DNA of 18,361 nucleotides from Planctomycetota bacterium (GTDB lineage: Bacteria > Planctomycetota > Planctomycetia > Pirellulales > Pirellulaceae). A program made the position numbers and the translations under genes. This document shows, one piece after another, positions 8,659 to 16,186 of this stretch. How positions within the stretch are numbered: the first letter of the stretch is position 1; every line of letters starts with the position of its first letter. Under the pieces are notes generated by a model that had not been told where the DNA came from, did no database searches, and worked only from the letters and a program-made list of their open reading frames with translations. Location of the stretch: contig JAJRVM010000109.1 of assembly GCA_024277285.1 (NCBI GenBank), positions 1-18,361 of the forward strand, in the 5' to 3' direction.

Positions 8659-8967
8659 TCAGTATTCCTGCGGTAACAGGATTGTGGTGGCTTCGCGGTG
8701 ACCTGAATCGTCCGCCGCCTCGGTGATGATCCACACGCGAGTGCCCTGTCGCGTATCATATGCCGATAGGATACGCTCACCATTTTCGACGGCTTGGTCG
8801 TTCAACCGCCCATCGTCGGGCGAGACACACCCCCAATCCAAACGGACATGGCGAGCAAGAAAGTCGGCGGGTGCTTCGCCACTTGCCGCAATTGCCTCGA
8901 GGGCGCCGGGAGTGGCCAACACCCTTCCAAGCCGAAACGAGCTGTGAGGAGATTCCTTGGTAACCAT
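8659..8967 (-). CDS. conserved small hypothetical protein (~100 aa, ATPGALEA...TTILLPQEY type)
   Basis: A soluble protein of 102 residues belonging to a small family I recognise by pattern: FRLGRVLATPGALEAI near the N-terminus, a middle part with DFLARH and DWG, then GERILSAYDTRQGTRVWIITEA and the C-terminal TTILLPQEY. Members occur widely on chromosomes and plasmids; the function is unknown and database names vary and should not be trusted. The start is taken as the ATG at 8967 because AAGGA lies 5 nt upstream and the family begins there. An upstream in-frame GTG at 9024 would add 19 residues encoded by an 18-bp triplication. It is separate from typA (about 520 bp downstream gap) and divergent from the acetyltransferase. 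Confidence 0.85.
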   Translation of the reverse strand: MVTKESPHSSFRLGRVLATPGALEAIAASGEAPADFLARHVRLDWGCVSPDDGRLNDQAVENGERILSAYDTRQGTRVWIITEAADDSGHREATTILLPQEY

Positions 8968-8971
8968 GATC

Positions 8972-9025
8972 TTCCTTTCCTGAAACATAGTGCGTTCCTG
9001 AAACACAGTGCTTCCTTGAAACACC
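8972..9025 (-). repeat. three tandem 18-bp units with SD-like motif before the small gene
   Basis: Units at 8972-8989, 8990-9007 and 9008-9025 each read TGTTTCA(A)GGAA on the minus strand, with changes confined to the rest of the unit. The unit nearest the gene carries the AGGAAAGGA used as ribosome binding site. Because 18 is a multiple of three, the triplication also stays open in frame, encoding FQ(E/G)(R/S)-like repeats from a GTG at 9024. Confidence 0.85.
8973..8977 (-). promoter_or_regulatory. ribosome binding site for the small conserved gene
   Basis: AAGGA on the minus strand, 5 nt before the ATG at 8967. It favours that ATG over the upstream GTG at 9024. Confidence 0.65.
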
Positions 9026-9363
9026 GTGGCCCGAAACCGACGAATGCCCTTGCAATTGGGGAGTCAAGTGCGGAGAGGCTGACGACCGAATGAGTCGGCG
9101 TCACTAAGACTCTCTATAGGTGCATCGCATTTCAGGTGTGAAACCCCTCACGGCGCCAAGATTTTTTTTCGGACCTGATCACTGGGATCTCGTGCCTAGG
9201 GGCCGCCGAGCCCGCAACGCGGCTAGAGAGAATGTGTGCCAGTGCCTGGCGCCACTGAGGCTTCAGGACGTCCGGGCGATTTGCTTGAGCGTCGGCACGC
9301 CCGGCACACGGTGCAACGCAATATTTCCACCCGACGACGACTCAGCTTGAAACGGGCGAGGCC

Positions 9364-10266
9364 ATGAGCAATGAACGTCACAAGAAACCCGACACCTGGA
9401 AGAATGCTGCCGGTCAGCAATTTTCCATCCGCTCGATGAGTCTGTCCGACATCTCCTCGGCAATGCGACTCAAACAGCTTGCGGGATGGAACCAGACACT
9501 CAGCGACTGGAAGCGTTTTTTGGCACTGGAGCCCGAGGGGAGTTTCGTAGCCACCTGCGCCGAGCAGGTGGTTGGCACGGTAACCACCTGCTCATTCCCG
9601 TCGGTCACTTGGATCGGCATGATGCTGGTCGATCCAGCCTATCGCCGGCAAGGTATTGGCACACGCCTGATGTGTACGGCATTGAGTTGGCTGGACGCCA
9701 CGGGGCGCACTTGCATTCGTCTCGACGCCACCTCACTCGGTGCGCCGGTTTACCGCAAACTGGGCTTCCAGACCGAGCAGAAGATCCTGCGTGTGGGCGG
9801 GATCCCGCGCGATCTGCACGATGGTAGCCAAACCGTCCGCGTTTGCGATTTCCGCTGGGAAGACTGGCCATCACTGTCCCACTTGGACCAACTGAGCACG
9901 GGTGCGGATCGCACCAAGCTGCTCAAGCGTCTATTGACACAACCGGACACTCTGGTCCGCGTAGTGCGCCAATCGGGACGCTTGAGTGGTTTCTTCTTGC
10001 GACGACCTGGTAGTCGTGCCGACCAGATTGGCCCATTAGTGGCACTCGGTGAAGACGTAGGACGAGCCTTACTGGTCGACGCGATGCAATGCCGTCGCCA
10101 CGGCTACGTCCTGATCGATATACCGGCTCAGAACCGAACGGCAATGGCCGCGATTCAACAATACGGATTGGGCGAACAACGTTCGTTCCTGCGCATGGTG
10201 CGCGGTGCTGCATGTGAGGCCCCGTCGCCATACATGTGGGCTGGAAGCGGCCCGGAGAAAGGCTGA
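9364..10266 (+). CDS. two-domain GNAT-family N-acetyltransferase (YitH-like)
   Basis: A cytoplasmic protein of 300 residues predicted to transfer an acyl group from acetyl-CoA to an unknown amine. The N-terminal GNAT domain (about 20-150) has the acetyl-CoA-binding motif in VDPAYRRQGIGTRLM, with RRQGIG at 94-99, and the VYRKLGF motif at 129-135 typical of the family. The C-terminal half (about 160-290) carries a second GNAT-like fold with IGPLVALGEDVGRALL and a terminal strand of the form RSFLRMVRG. This matches the YitH/HolE-type acetyltransferases, in which an N-terminal GNAT is followed by the Acetyltransf_18 domain. The first ATG is used; GGCGAGG lies immediately upstream, closer than usual. 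It is 81 bp upstream of the glycosidase-like gene on the same strand. Confidence 0.92.
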   Translation: MSNERHKKPDTWKNAAGQQFSIRSMSLSDISSAMRLKQLAGWNQTLSDWKRFLALEPEGSFVATCAEQVVGTVTTCSFPSVTWIGMMLVDPAYRRQGIGTRLMCTALSWLDATGRTCIRLDATSLGAPVYRKLGFQTEQKILRVGGIPRDLHDGSQTVRVCDFRWEDWPSLSHLDQLSTGADRTKLLKRLLTQPDTLVRVVRQSGRLSGFFLRRPGSRADQIGPLVALGEDVGRALLVDAMQCRRHGYVLIDIPAQNRTAMAAIQQYGLGEQRSFLRMVRGAACEAPSPYMWAGSGPEKG

Positions 10267-10347
10267 TCGACACGCCGTTAAGCAGTACCTGAGCGTTTTC
10301 TCACTCCGAATTCGGCCAAAGACTGGAACTCATCCCAAGGTGAACTC

Positions 10348-12390
10348 ATGCAACCTATCGCAACCACACTTTGCTGTACGGCAACTCTTTCAATCGCGTT
10401 GTTCGTTTCATCACGCAGTTGCTCGGGCGTGGAGCAATCCGTAACAATTGCCAACGAGGCAATTCGCGTGACGCTTGCAACGCCAAAAGGCTTGCTAACG
10501 GTGGAAGATCTAGCGGCGGGAGTCCGTTGGGTCCAGTATCTGCCACAGCGCATGGCCCAGGGCCGAGACTGGGGAAAAGTCAAGACGCGTCCGATCGCTC
10601 CGAACGAGCGTTTAAGAATTGTACAAGCGGTTGCGGAAGGGAAGCAGATTCGAGCGCAAGCGATTTGGCATGGACACACGTTTGGTATCTTATTCCAACT
10701 GGCCGCCGCCGCGCCGGAACTCAACGTTACGATCGATACTGCAAAGCGTGACGAGATATTGCCGTGGAAACCTGGGTGGGCGGGAACGACACTGATGACC
10801 TACCCCTATGCCTTCTATAACGAAAACGCTGGAGCCGAGTCGATCGTCCCCATCGACGAGGGCGTAGCCTACTCGACTCACGAAATTGACACGGCGGCCG
10901 ATCCTCGGCGCTGGCGGCCATGGTGGCTGTACCAGAAACTCAGCATGCCTTGGTGGGGCGTCACCAGCGGCGCAGCTGGCGTGATGACTCAGGTCGACAC
11001 TCCATACGACTGCATGTTCTCGATCCAATGGGTCAAGACGCCGTTGGGGGATCGGACGCTGCCCCACGTAACGTGGATCGGGTCGAAGCAACGTTTGGCC
11101 TACCCAAGACGTGTAACGTATCGGTTTGTTGCGGAGGGCGGTTACGTTGCGATGGCCAAAGCGTTTCGCCGCCAGCAGCAAGCAGCCGGTGCATTCCGGC
11201 CCTGGGACGAAAAGATCCGTGTCAATCCCACCATTGAACGATTGCGCGGCGCATTGGACTTGTGGAGCCAAGTCGAAATCACCGCGCCGATGATTCATGC
11301 AATGCGAAAAGCGGGCATTCGCAAAGCGATCATTGCAAAACCGCGCGACGGCAACCCGACACCAGGGCAGGGGATTCAGCCTGCGGCGATCCAAGCCGCC
11401 AACGAGGCAGGGTACCTGATTGGAGGGTACCACAACTACAGCTGGATCCAGGGTCGTTGGATCCAGCGCGACCCGGCATTGAAAGAGGTCGCCGTTATGC
11501 AAGCCAACGGAACGTTGAAGAACATCGCCAACGCGTGGGATGCGGGGGGACGACTCGATCGCTGCCCCGCCGCCCACCGCGACGTCTTTATCGAAAACGC
11601 GACACTCGCCAAGAAGATCGGCATCAACTACTTCTTTACCGACTGCACAACGACGGGCGGATCGATCCAGGAATGCTATCACCCCAAGCATCCGCTGACT
11701 CGCCAAGAAGGACCGATACGCCTCAGTAACGCGCTGCGTGAGTTGAGCAACCTGGGCTTGGTAGTGGGATCCGAACGGGGCAAATGGTGGGCCACGCGCT
11801 CGACCGACGTCTTTGAAGGCATCGAAACGCTGATCGAATACGGCGGCTCCTACTATGGCAACGGCGATAGCAGCCATTGGGTTGGCCCATACCGAAAAAA
11901 CAAGCCGGGTTACGACGAACTATTCCTTGGATTCGATTTCAACCCCGCGCGGCGCGTGCCCCTGTTCCAGCTTGTCTATCACGACTCGGTCTACTGCACG
12001 CGGCGGTGGAACCAGGACCCAGGCCGCGATCGCACACTCTGGACGCGGCACGACCTGATGAACATCCTCTACGGCACGTCCACGCTCTGGTTCATGCACC
12101 CCGAAGCAGGCAATGTGATCGGTACGTCGCAATGGGAACAGGTGAAAGACCGCTATATGGAGAGCTACCGCACGGTCTGCGGCTGGCACGAAAAAATAGG
12201 CTTTGACCAGATGTTGGACCACCGCTTCCTCTCCCAAGACCGCTTGGTGCAGCAAACGCGATTCTCGTCCGGCTGGACCACGATCGTCAATTTCGGCGAT
12301 CGCCCTTGGAAAGACCCACGCGGATTCGGGGTCGCACCACACGACCATCACGAGTTGATTGCCTACACCGTTCGCAAAGCTACTTGGTAG
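10348..12390 (+). CDS. exported GH101/GH129-like putative glycoside hydrolase
   Basis: A protein of 680 residues with a Sec signal peptide (hydrophobic core about 8-21). The N-terminal part (about 30-280) is predicted beta-sandwich of the galactose-mutarotase type and is rich in Trp (PWWLYQKLSMPWWGV). A central TIM-barrel-like domain follows (about 295-600), with strands such as IRKAIIA, YLIGGYHNY, INYFFTD and GLVVGSE. Candidate catalytic residues are D432 in FFTDCTTTG as nucleophile and E476 in VVGSERGKWW as acid/base, with a conserved-looking ECYHPKHPLTR between. This Asp-then-Glu order on successive strands follows the plan of GH101 and GH129 alpha-N-acetylgalactosaminidases, but the resemblance is distant; a DUF5696-like uncharacterised family is equally possible. 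ATG start with AAGG 7 nt upstream. The 3' end overlaps the convergent aldose epimerase by 11 bp. Confidence 0.85.
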   Translation: MQPIATTLCCTATLSIALFVSSRSCSGVEQSVTIANEAIRVTLATPKGLLTVEDLAAGVRWVQYLPQRMAQGRDWGKVKTRPIAPNERLRIVQAVAEGKQIRAQAIWHGHTFGILFQLAAAAPELNVTIDTAKRDEILPWKPGWAGTTLMTYPYAFYNENAGAESIVPIDEGVAYSTHEIDTAADPRRWRPWWLYQKLSMPWWGVTSGAAGVMTQVDTPYDCMFSIQWVKTPLGDRTLPHVTWIGSKQRLAYPRRVTYRFVAEGGYVAMAKAFRRQQQAAGAFRPWDEKIRVNPTIERLRGALDLWSQVEITAPMIHAMRKAGIRKAIIAKPRDGNPTPGQGIQPAAIQAANEAGYLIGGYHNYSWIQGRWIQRDPALKEVAVMQANGTLKNIANAWDAGGRLDRCPAAHRDVFIENATLAKKIGINYFFTDCTTTGGSIQECYHPKHPLTRQEGPIRLSNALRELSNLGLVVGSERGKWWATRSTDVFEGIETLIEYGGSYYGNGDSSHWVGPYRKNKPGYDELFLGFDFNPARRVPLFQLVYHDSVYCTRRWNQDPGRDRTLWTRHDLMNILYGTSTLWFMHPEAGNVIGTSQWEQVKDRYMESYRTVCGWHEKIGFDQMLDHRFLSQDRLVQQTRFSSGWTTIVNFGDRPWKDPRGFGVAPHDHHELIAYTVRKATW

Positions 12391-13543
12391 AGAACTTATA
12401 GGTCACGGTATGCCGGTACACTGCATTAGGCCGAAGGACGACGGACGGGAAATGCCCGATATTCGGCGAGTTTGGAAAATGCTCGGGCTCTAGACAGATT
12501 GCGGCATATTTCTGGTACGTGACGCCTTTGCCTTTGATCGTTCCGTCCAGAAAATTCGACGTGTAGACTTGCAGCGCCGGTTCGGTCGTGAAAACCTCCA
12601 TGACTCGACCGCTCTTGGGCTCGTACAACCGCGCGGCAAGTGTGGGGCGACCGCCGTTGCTGAGCGCATAGTTCAAATCGTAACCTTCGTTGTTACCGCC
12701 CAGATCGGCAGGAGCTTTGGTCAACCGAGTTCCGATAACCGTCGGCTTAGTAAAATCCAACGCCGTGCCATTGACCGACCGAATCTCGCCGGTGGGAATC
12801 AACCACTCCGGCTCGGCGGGAGCGTAATAGTTGGCAAACACCGTCAGTTCATGACCGAGAATATCGCCGGCGTCGTAACCCGCCAAGTTGAAATAGCCGT
12901 GATGGGTAAAATTGACAATGGTCGGTTTGTCAGTCGTAGCGCGATAATAGATCTTCAATTCGTTCGCGTCGGTCAACAAATAATTTGCCATGCACTCCAA
13001 GTTGCCAGGATACCCTTCGTCGCCGTCCCGACTCGAGTAGGTCAACAATAGCACGGAACCGTGTTCGCTACTTTGTACCGCCCTGTTCCAGACGACTTTA
13101 TTCAATCCTCGCTTGCCACCATGCAAGTGGTTCGAGCCATTGTTGATCGACAGTTGATATTTGGTTCCATCGATCGCAAACTGTCCTTTGGCCACACGCC
13201 CAGCGTACCTGCCGACCGTGGCGCCAAAATAGGCCGTGTCGGCGAGATAACCTTGCAGATCATCGTAGCCGAGGACGACGTCCTTCCATTGGCCGTTCCG
13301 ATCCGGCACTTTCAATGTTGTGACCGCAGCGCCAAACGTTGAAATCGTGACCTGCATCCCGTTGCGGTTGGTCAGCGTGTACAGATCAACTCGATCACCT
13401 TGGGGAGTCGTACCAAAAGGTTGCTTGACGATCCCCGCTTCCGGCGCACTTCCGGCCAACGCCATTTCGATTCGGACGCCGCCGAGCGAATTGATCAGAA
13501 GCAGCGCTGCAAGGGAAAACAAAACCGTGCGTGTGTTAGTCAT
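12380..13543 (-). CDS. galM: exported aldose 1-epimerase (mutarotase)
   Basis: A 387-residue protein interconverting alpha and beta anomers of free aldoses such as galactose or glucose. Unlike the usual cytoplasmic GalM it begins with a signal peptide (TVLFSLAALLLINSLGG), so it should act in the periplasm or outside. The family motifs are all present: NHLHGG with substrate-binding H141, THHGYFNLAG with catalytic acid H215, and ICLEPEHFPN with catalytic base E352. The C-terminus has the family's typical PNAVYRHTVTYKF strand. Mature length of about 360 matches the family. The ATG at 13543 is chosen because GGGAG lies 7 nt upstream and the signal peptide starts there; the open frame extends 29 codons further upstream without such support. 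Its stop codon lies inside the end of the convergent glycosidase-like gene. Confidence 0.95.
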   Translation of the reverse strand: MTNTRTVLFSLAALLLINSLGGVRIEMALAGSAPEAGIVKQPFGTTPQGDRVDLYTLTNRNGMQVTISTFGAAVTTLKVPDRNGQWKDVVLGYDDLQGYLADTAYFGATVGRYAGRVAKGQFAIDGTKYQLSINNGSNHLHGGKRGLNKVVWNRAVQSSEHGSVLLLTYSSRDGDEGYPGNLECMANYLLTDANELKIYYRATTDKPTIVNFTHHGYFNLAGYDAGDILGHELTVFANYYAPAEPEWLIPTGEIRSVNGTALDFTKPTVIGTRLTKAPADLGGNNEGYDLNYALSNGGRPTLAARLYEPKSGRVMEVFTTEPALQVYTSNFLDGTIKGKGVTYQKYAAICLEPEHFPNSPNIGHFPSVVLRPNAVYRHTVTYKFSTK

Positions 13544-13550
13544 TGGATTG

Positions 13551-13555
13551 CTCCC
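13551..13555 (-). promoter_or_regulatory. ribosome binding site of galM
   Basis: GGGAG on the minus strand, 7 nt before the ATG at 13543. It supports this start over the longer open frame that begins at 13630. Confidence 0.7.
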
Positions 13556-13795
13556 AATGGATCTTCGCGTGGGAGGGCACAGACCAGTCGCTTCCGCAAA
13601 GGCCGCCCCAGCCACACATCGTTGTTTCATAGCCGGCGACCATTATCACTCCCTATCACTTCATTTGCAACGGATCGACACCGTTGGTACCGCGTGTTCT
13701 GGGCCACGGTGTAATGGGAACGTCATCCAAGGCGGTAAGAAGATGGGTAACCGTCTACGGAAACGAGAACGCAATCGGCACATTTAGGAAAGGAC

Positions 13796-13825
13796 CGCGA
13801 ATAAACGCGGATAGACGCCGATGAA
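13796..13825 (+). repeat. three decamers, CGCGGATAGA-like
   Basis: CGCGAATAAA, CGCGGATAGA and CGCCGATGAA stand head to tail. They share the C-G-GAT-purine plan and 10-bp period of the CACGGAT arrays at 1-214 and 2888-2997, so this is probably a diverged relative or a sister family. The match is short. Confidence 0.55.
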
Positions 13826-13853
13826 AAGGCGCTCCACCAAGCTGGCCCGACTG

Positions 13854-13936
13854 GGAGGCACGACTGGTCAGCGGTTCAAGAGAAAGCCCTCCGCTGGGCT
13901 TGCCCCAGCCGGAGGCACGACTGGTCAGCTACCAGT
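13854..13936. repeat. 19-bp direct repeat flanking a strong hairpin
   Basis: GGAGGCACGACTGGTCAGC occurs identically at 13854-13872 and 13911-13929. Between them lies a hairpin sequence, 13888-13898 pairing with 13904-13915: 11 bp with one bulged base and a 5-nt loop, whose right arm runs into the second repeat copy. A further perfect hairpin, ACTGGT/ACCAGT with a 5-nt loop, sits at 13920-13936. The design resembles REP-type palindromic elements. No T-run follows. Confidence 0.8.
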
Positions 13937-14180
13937 AAGCCCCCTCCTGATCCCTCGTCGGTCGAACGTAGAGGTTTGCCATTAATCGTCGCTTTGCTGA
14001 GACCGAATCGAGACGCGGTTGGCTGCGACGTCGGCTGCTTGCCTTTCAACTCGGATGCCACTTGAAGCTGGGCAATCGTTCCGCAGTCGGCGCGCTGAGT
14101 CGGATCTCGGTGGCAGATCAATATACGAACGGATAGAATCTAACGACGAAAGGGCGGCATGGTGGCCGATGCACTCTTCT

Positions 14181-14214
14181 CTTTCAAGGACGCGGGCCTT
14201 TCAAGGACGCGGGC
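14181..14214 (+). repeat. 17-bp perfect tandem duplication
   Basis: CTTTCAAGGACGCGGGC occurs twice without a gap, at 14181-14197 and 14198-14214, about 65 bp before the start of the beta-helix gene. It would lie in its leader or promoter region. Confidence 0.85.
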
Positions 14215-14266
14215 TGCCGACCGTCGCTCACGTGAACAGAGAAAACATCGGCACCGCACACATTTT

Positions 14267-14272
14267 AAGGAA
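14267..14272 (+). promoter_or_regulatory. ribosome binding site of the beta-helix gene
   Basis: AAGGAA, 7 nt before the ATG at 14280. It picks this start, which begins directly with a signal peptide, over the open frame reaching back to 14019. Confidence 0.7.
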
Positions 14273-14279
14273 GCACGAC

Positions 14280-15722
14280 ATGCACTCGAAACAGATGTTG
14301 CTGGCCACTAGCCTGCTATTGATGGCACTGGTAAGTGTCCTATTGATTGCCGCCGCGAATCCAACCGACACACAACTCCCTGAGAAACGCCCGCCACAAA
14401 CGGTTTTGAATTTCGGCGCGGTGGGCGATGGCCAAACCGACGATACGGCAGCGTTGCAACGAGCGGTCGATTCCGGCATTGGCGACATTCGCTTACCCAA
14501 GGGTGTGTACCGCATCACCAAGCCGATCGTGATCGATTTGGACAAGACCGGCTACACCTCGGTGCACGGCAATGGAGTTGCGCAGATCGTCATGGCGGGT
14601 GCCGGGCCGGCATTACGGTTTGTCGGCACGCATTTCCGTTCGGCCGATCCGCAAGGGTTCTCGGCCAATGTCTGGCAGCGGCAGCGCATGCCCTTAGTCG
14701 ACGGCATCGCCATTTCGGGCGACCATGCTCGAGCATGCGGGATCGAAGCGGTTGGCACCATGCACATCACAATCACTCGTGTCCAGATTCGCCACGTGCT
14801 GCATGGCATCCACTTGGTCAAGAACAACCGCAACGTGATCGTCGCCAACTGCCACATTTACGAGAACCGTGGCGTCGGCATCTACTATGATGACGTGAAT
14901 CTGCACCAATCGAATATTACGGGGTGCCACATCAGCTACAACGCTCGCGGAGGCATTGTATCGCGTGGCGGCAATGTGCGCAACATTCACATCGCCGGGT
15001 GCGACTTGGAAAGCAACATGAGTCCCGATACCGAACCGACCGCGAATGTGCTGATCGACTGTCGCAACAGCCGTTGGGGGACGGCGGAAGTCGCCATCAC
15101 CGGCTGCACCATCCAGCACAACCACGCATCACTCGGTTCGGCCAATATTCGCATGATCGGCAGCAGCAATCGAGGCACCACTGAGCATCAGGCTCGCGAA
15201 GGCCTGGTGACGATCACGGGAAACGTGCTGAGCGACGTTCAGTGCAATGTCCATCTGCGGCAGTGCCGCGGCGTCGTGCTGACAGGCAACACGCTGTGGC
15301 GCGCTTACCAGCACAACTTGTTGGTTGAAGACAGCTCGAACATCGTCATCGGCGCTAACAATTTCGGCCGTCGCGAGCCGAACGGCAATTCGCGCGATCC
15401 AGACGCGCCATGTAACGGCTTGGTCTTTCGCGATTGCAAAGACTGTACGTTGACCGGCTTGCACATCACCGAAGTATGGCGCAGACGAGCGGGGCTGGCC
15501 ATCGAGAACTGCGATCGCATGAACATCAACAACTGCACCATCCTCGACTGTGACCAGGCGGGACTATTGCTCAGCAACACAACCAACAGCCTCATCACCG
15601 GCTGCCTGATTCGCAACGACCGGCGCGACGACACGCCGTGGGCCTCCGTTCGCGTAATCGGCGGACGCGGCAATACGATCGAACCGCGTCTCCTGGAAGA
15701 GATGACCGGCCAATCACGCTGA
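14280..15722 (+). CDS. exported parallel beta-helix protein (pectate-lyase-3-like)
   Basis: A protein of 480 residues with an N-terminal signal peptide or anchor (LLATSLLLMALVSVLLIAAA). Directly after it comes the Pectate_lyase_3 signature: VLNFGAVGDGQTDDTAALQRAV, then the strand motif IRLPKGVYRITKPI. The rest (about residues 100-470) is a run of short repeats of the type NVIVANCHIYENRGVGIYY, which builds a right-handed parallel beta-helix. Asn- and Cys-containing turns (ITGCHI, ITGCTI, INNCTI) recur about every 22-25 residues. Proteins of this fold include polysaccharide lyases, polygalacturonases, epimerases and phage-tailspike-like enzymes, so the reaction cannot be named; no catalytic residues were identified. 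Its position between an exported mutarotase and a sulfatase suggests action on a sulfated or acidic glycan. The gene stands alone on its strand with repeat-rich flanks. Confidence 0.9.
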   Translation: MHSKQMLLATSLLLMALVSVLLIAAANPTDTQLPEKRPPQTVLNFGAVGDGQTDDTAALQRAVDSGIGDIRLPKGVYRITKPIVIDLDKTGYTSVHGNGVAQIVMAGAGPALRFVGTHFRSADPQGFSANVWQRQRMPLVDGIAISGDHARACGIEAVGTMHITITRVQIRHVLHGIHLVKNNRNVIVANCHIYENRGVGIYYDDVNLHQSNITGCHISYNARGGIVSRGGNVRNIHIAGCDLESNMSPDTEPTANVLIDCRNSRWGTAEVAITGCTIQHNHASLGSANIRMIGSSNRGTTEHQAREGLVTITGNVLSDVQCNVHLRQCRGVVLTGNTLWRAYQHNLLVEDSSNIVIGANNFGRREPNGNSRDPDAPCNGLVFRDCKDCTLTGLHITEVWRRRAGLAIENCDRMNINNCTILDCDQAGLLLSNTTNSLITGCLIRNDRRDDTPWASVRVIGGRGNTIEPRLLEEMTGQSR

Positions 15723-15927
15723 CGCTCTCCTGGGCTGCGATTACTCCAGCGTCTATTGCAAATGCATGTCTGATTTCAATGTATTGATGCAATTCTGTTC
15801 GGCCCATTTGATTCGCGATGTGAAGTTCCTGATCAACCACTCGAGCGCGACGAACCGACGCTACGCAACACGCGTGCGGTCCGAAGGGCCGCTGCTATGA
15901 AAGCCCGGGGTGACACTTGGAACCAGT

Positions 15928-16140
15928 CGGGTGGCACTGGCTGAGCGAGCGCAAGAATGCGCTGCCATCATCACACAACGCAACCGCGAGCGGAGCCAGT
16001 GCTCGTAGCGGCAACAACGAGAACCACACGCAAGCGGATCGCGAAAACACTGGCTCCGTTCGCGGAGTTAGAGGCCCTTCGAACTCGTGCGAATGGAATG
16101 CTATTGCACCGATGCCCGCTCACTCAGCCAGTGCCACCCG
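15928..16140. repeat. two nested inverted repeats with CACTGGCT cores
   Basis: Outer arms 15928-15951 and 16117-16140 are reverse complements at 23 of 24 positions. Inner arms 15984-16001 and 16048-16065 match at 17 of 18. All four arms contain CACTGGCT or its complement, so the core appears in the order forward, reverse, forward, reverse. The central loop is 46 nt; the spacers between outer and inner arms are 32 and 51 nt and do not pair clearly. It could fold as one long cruciform or RNA, or be a cluster of REP-like or miniature elements. Confidence 0.85.
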
Positions 16141-16186
16141 GCCGATGCCATGCACGTGTCACATGCCAATGCGGTGTGACGCGTTC

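Larger units (their letters stand above)
8968..9363. other. divergent intergenic region
   Basis: This 396-bp gap separates two divergent genes and should carry both promoters, but no -35/-10 pair can be assigned with confidence. It contains the 18-bp triplication (8972-9025), a run of eight T near 9161-9168 and a small palindrome (CAGTG/CACTG) near 9240-9258. Open frames here are short and overlap the start of the acetyltransferase out of frame. Confidence 0.5.
13556..14279. other. repeat-rich intergenic region between galM and the beta-helix gene
   Basis: This divergent gap of about 730 bp has no supportable gene. In order it holds a 7-bp palindrome with a 21-nt loop (ACACCGT/ACGGTGT, 13678-13712), a triple decamer element (13796-13825), a 19-bp direct repeat enclosing a strong hairpin (13854-13929), a second small hairpin (13920-13936) and a 17-bp tandem duplication (14181-14214). 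Promoters for both flanking genes should be here, but none can be assigned. The open frame that runs through 14019-14279 into the beta-helix gene has no signal-like or protein-like features before the real start. Confidence 0.6.

Noticed and set aside
8274..8783. 169-codon minus-strand frame
   Set aside because: It overlaps the well-supported small conserved gene in another frame and has Arg/Ser/Ala-rich, domain-free composition.
10690..11877. 395-codon minus-strand frame inside the glycosidase-like gene
   Set aside because: It is antisense to a convincing exported protein and has no recognisable motifs; high GC keeps antisense frames open.
13544..13630. 29-residue N-terminal extension of the aldose epimerase
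   Set aside because: It would bury the signal peptide, and the GGGAG site fits the ATG at 13543.
13678..13712. tRNA-like or terminator hairpin (ACACCGT/ACGGTGT)
   Set aside because: Only one stem with a 21-nt loop; no cloverleaf arms, no T-loop consensus and no T-run.
14019..14279. N-terminal extension of the beta-helix protein by 87 residues
   Set aside because: The extension runs through the tandem duplication and has no protein-like features; the signal peptide and AAGGAA site place the start at 14280.
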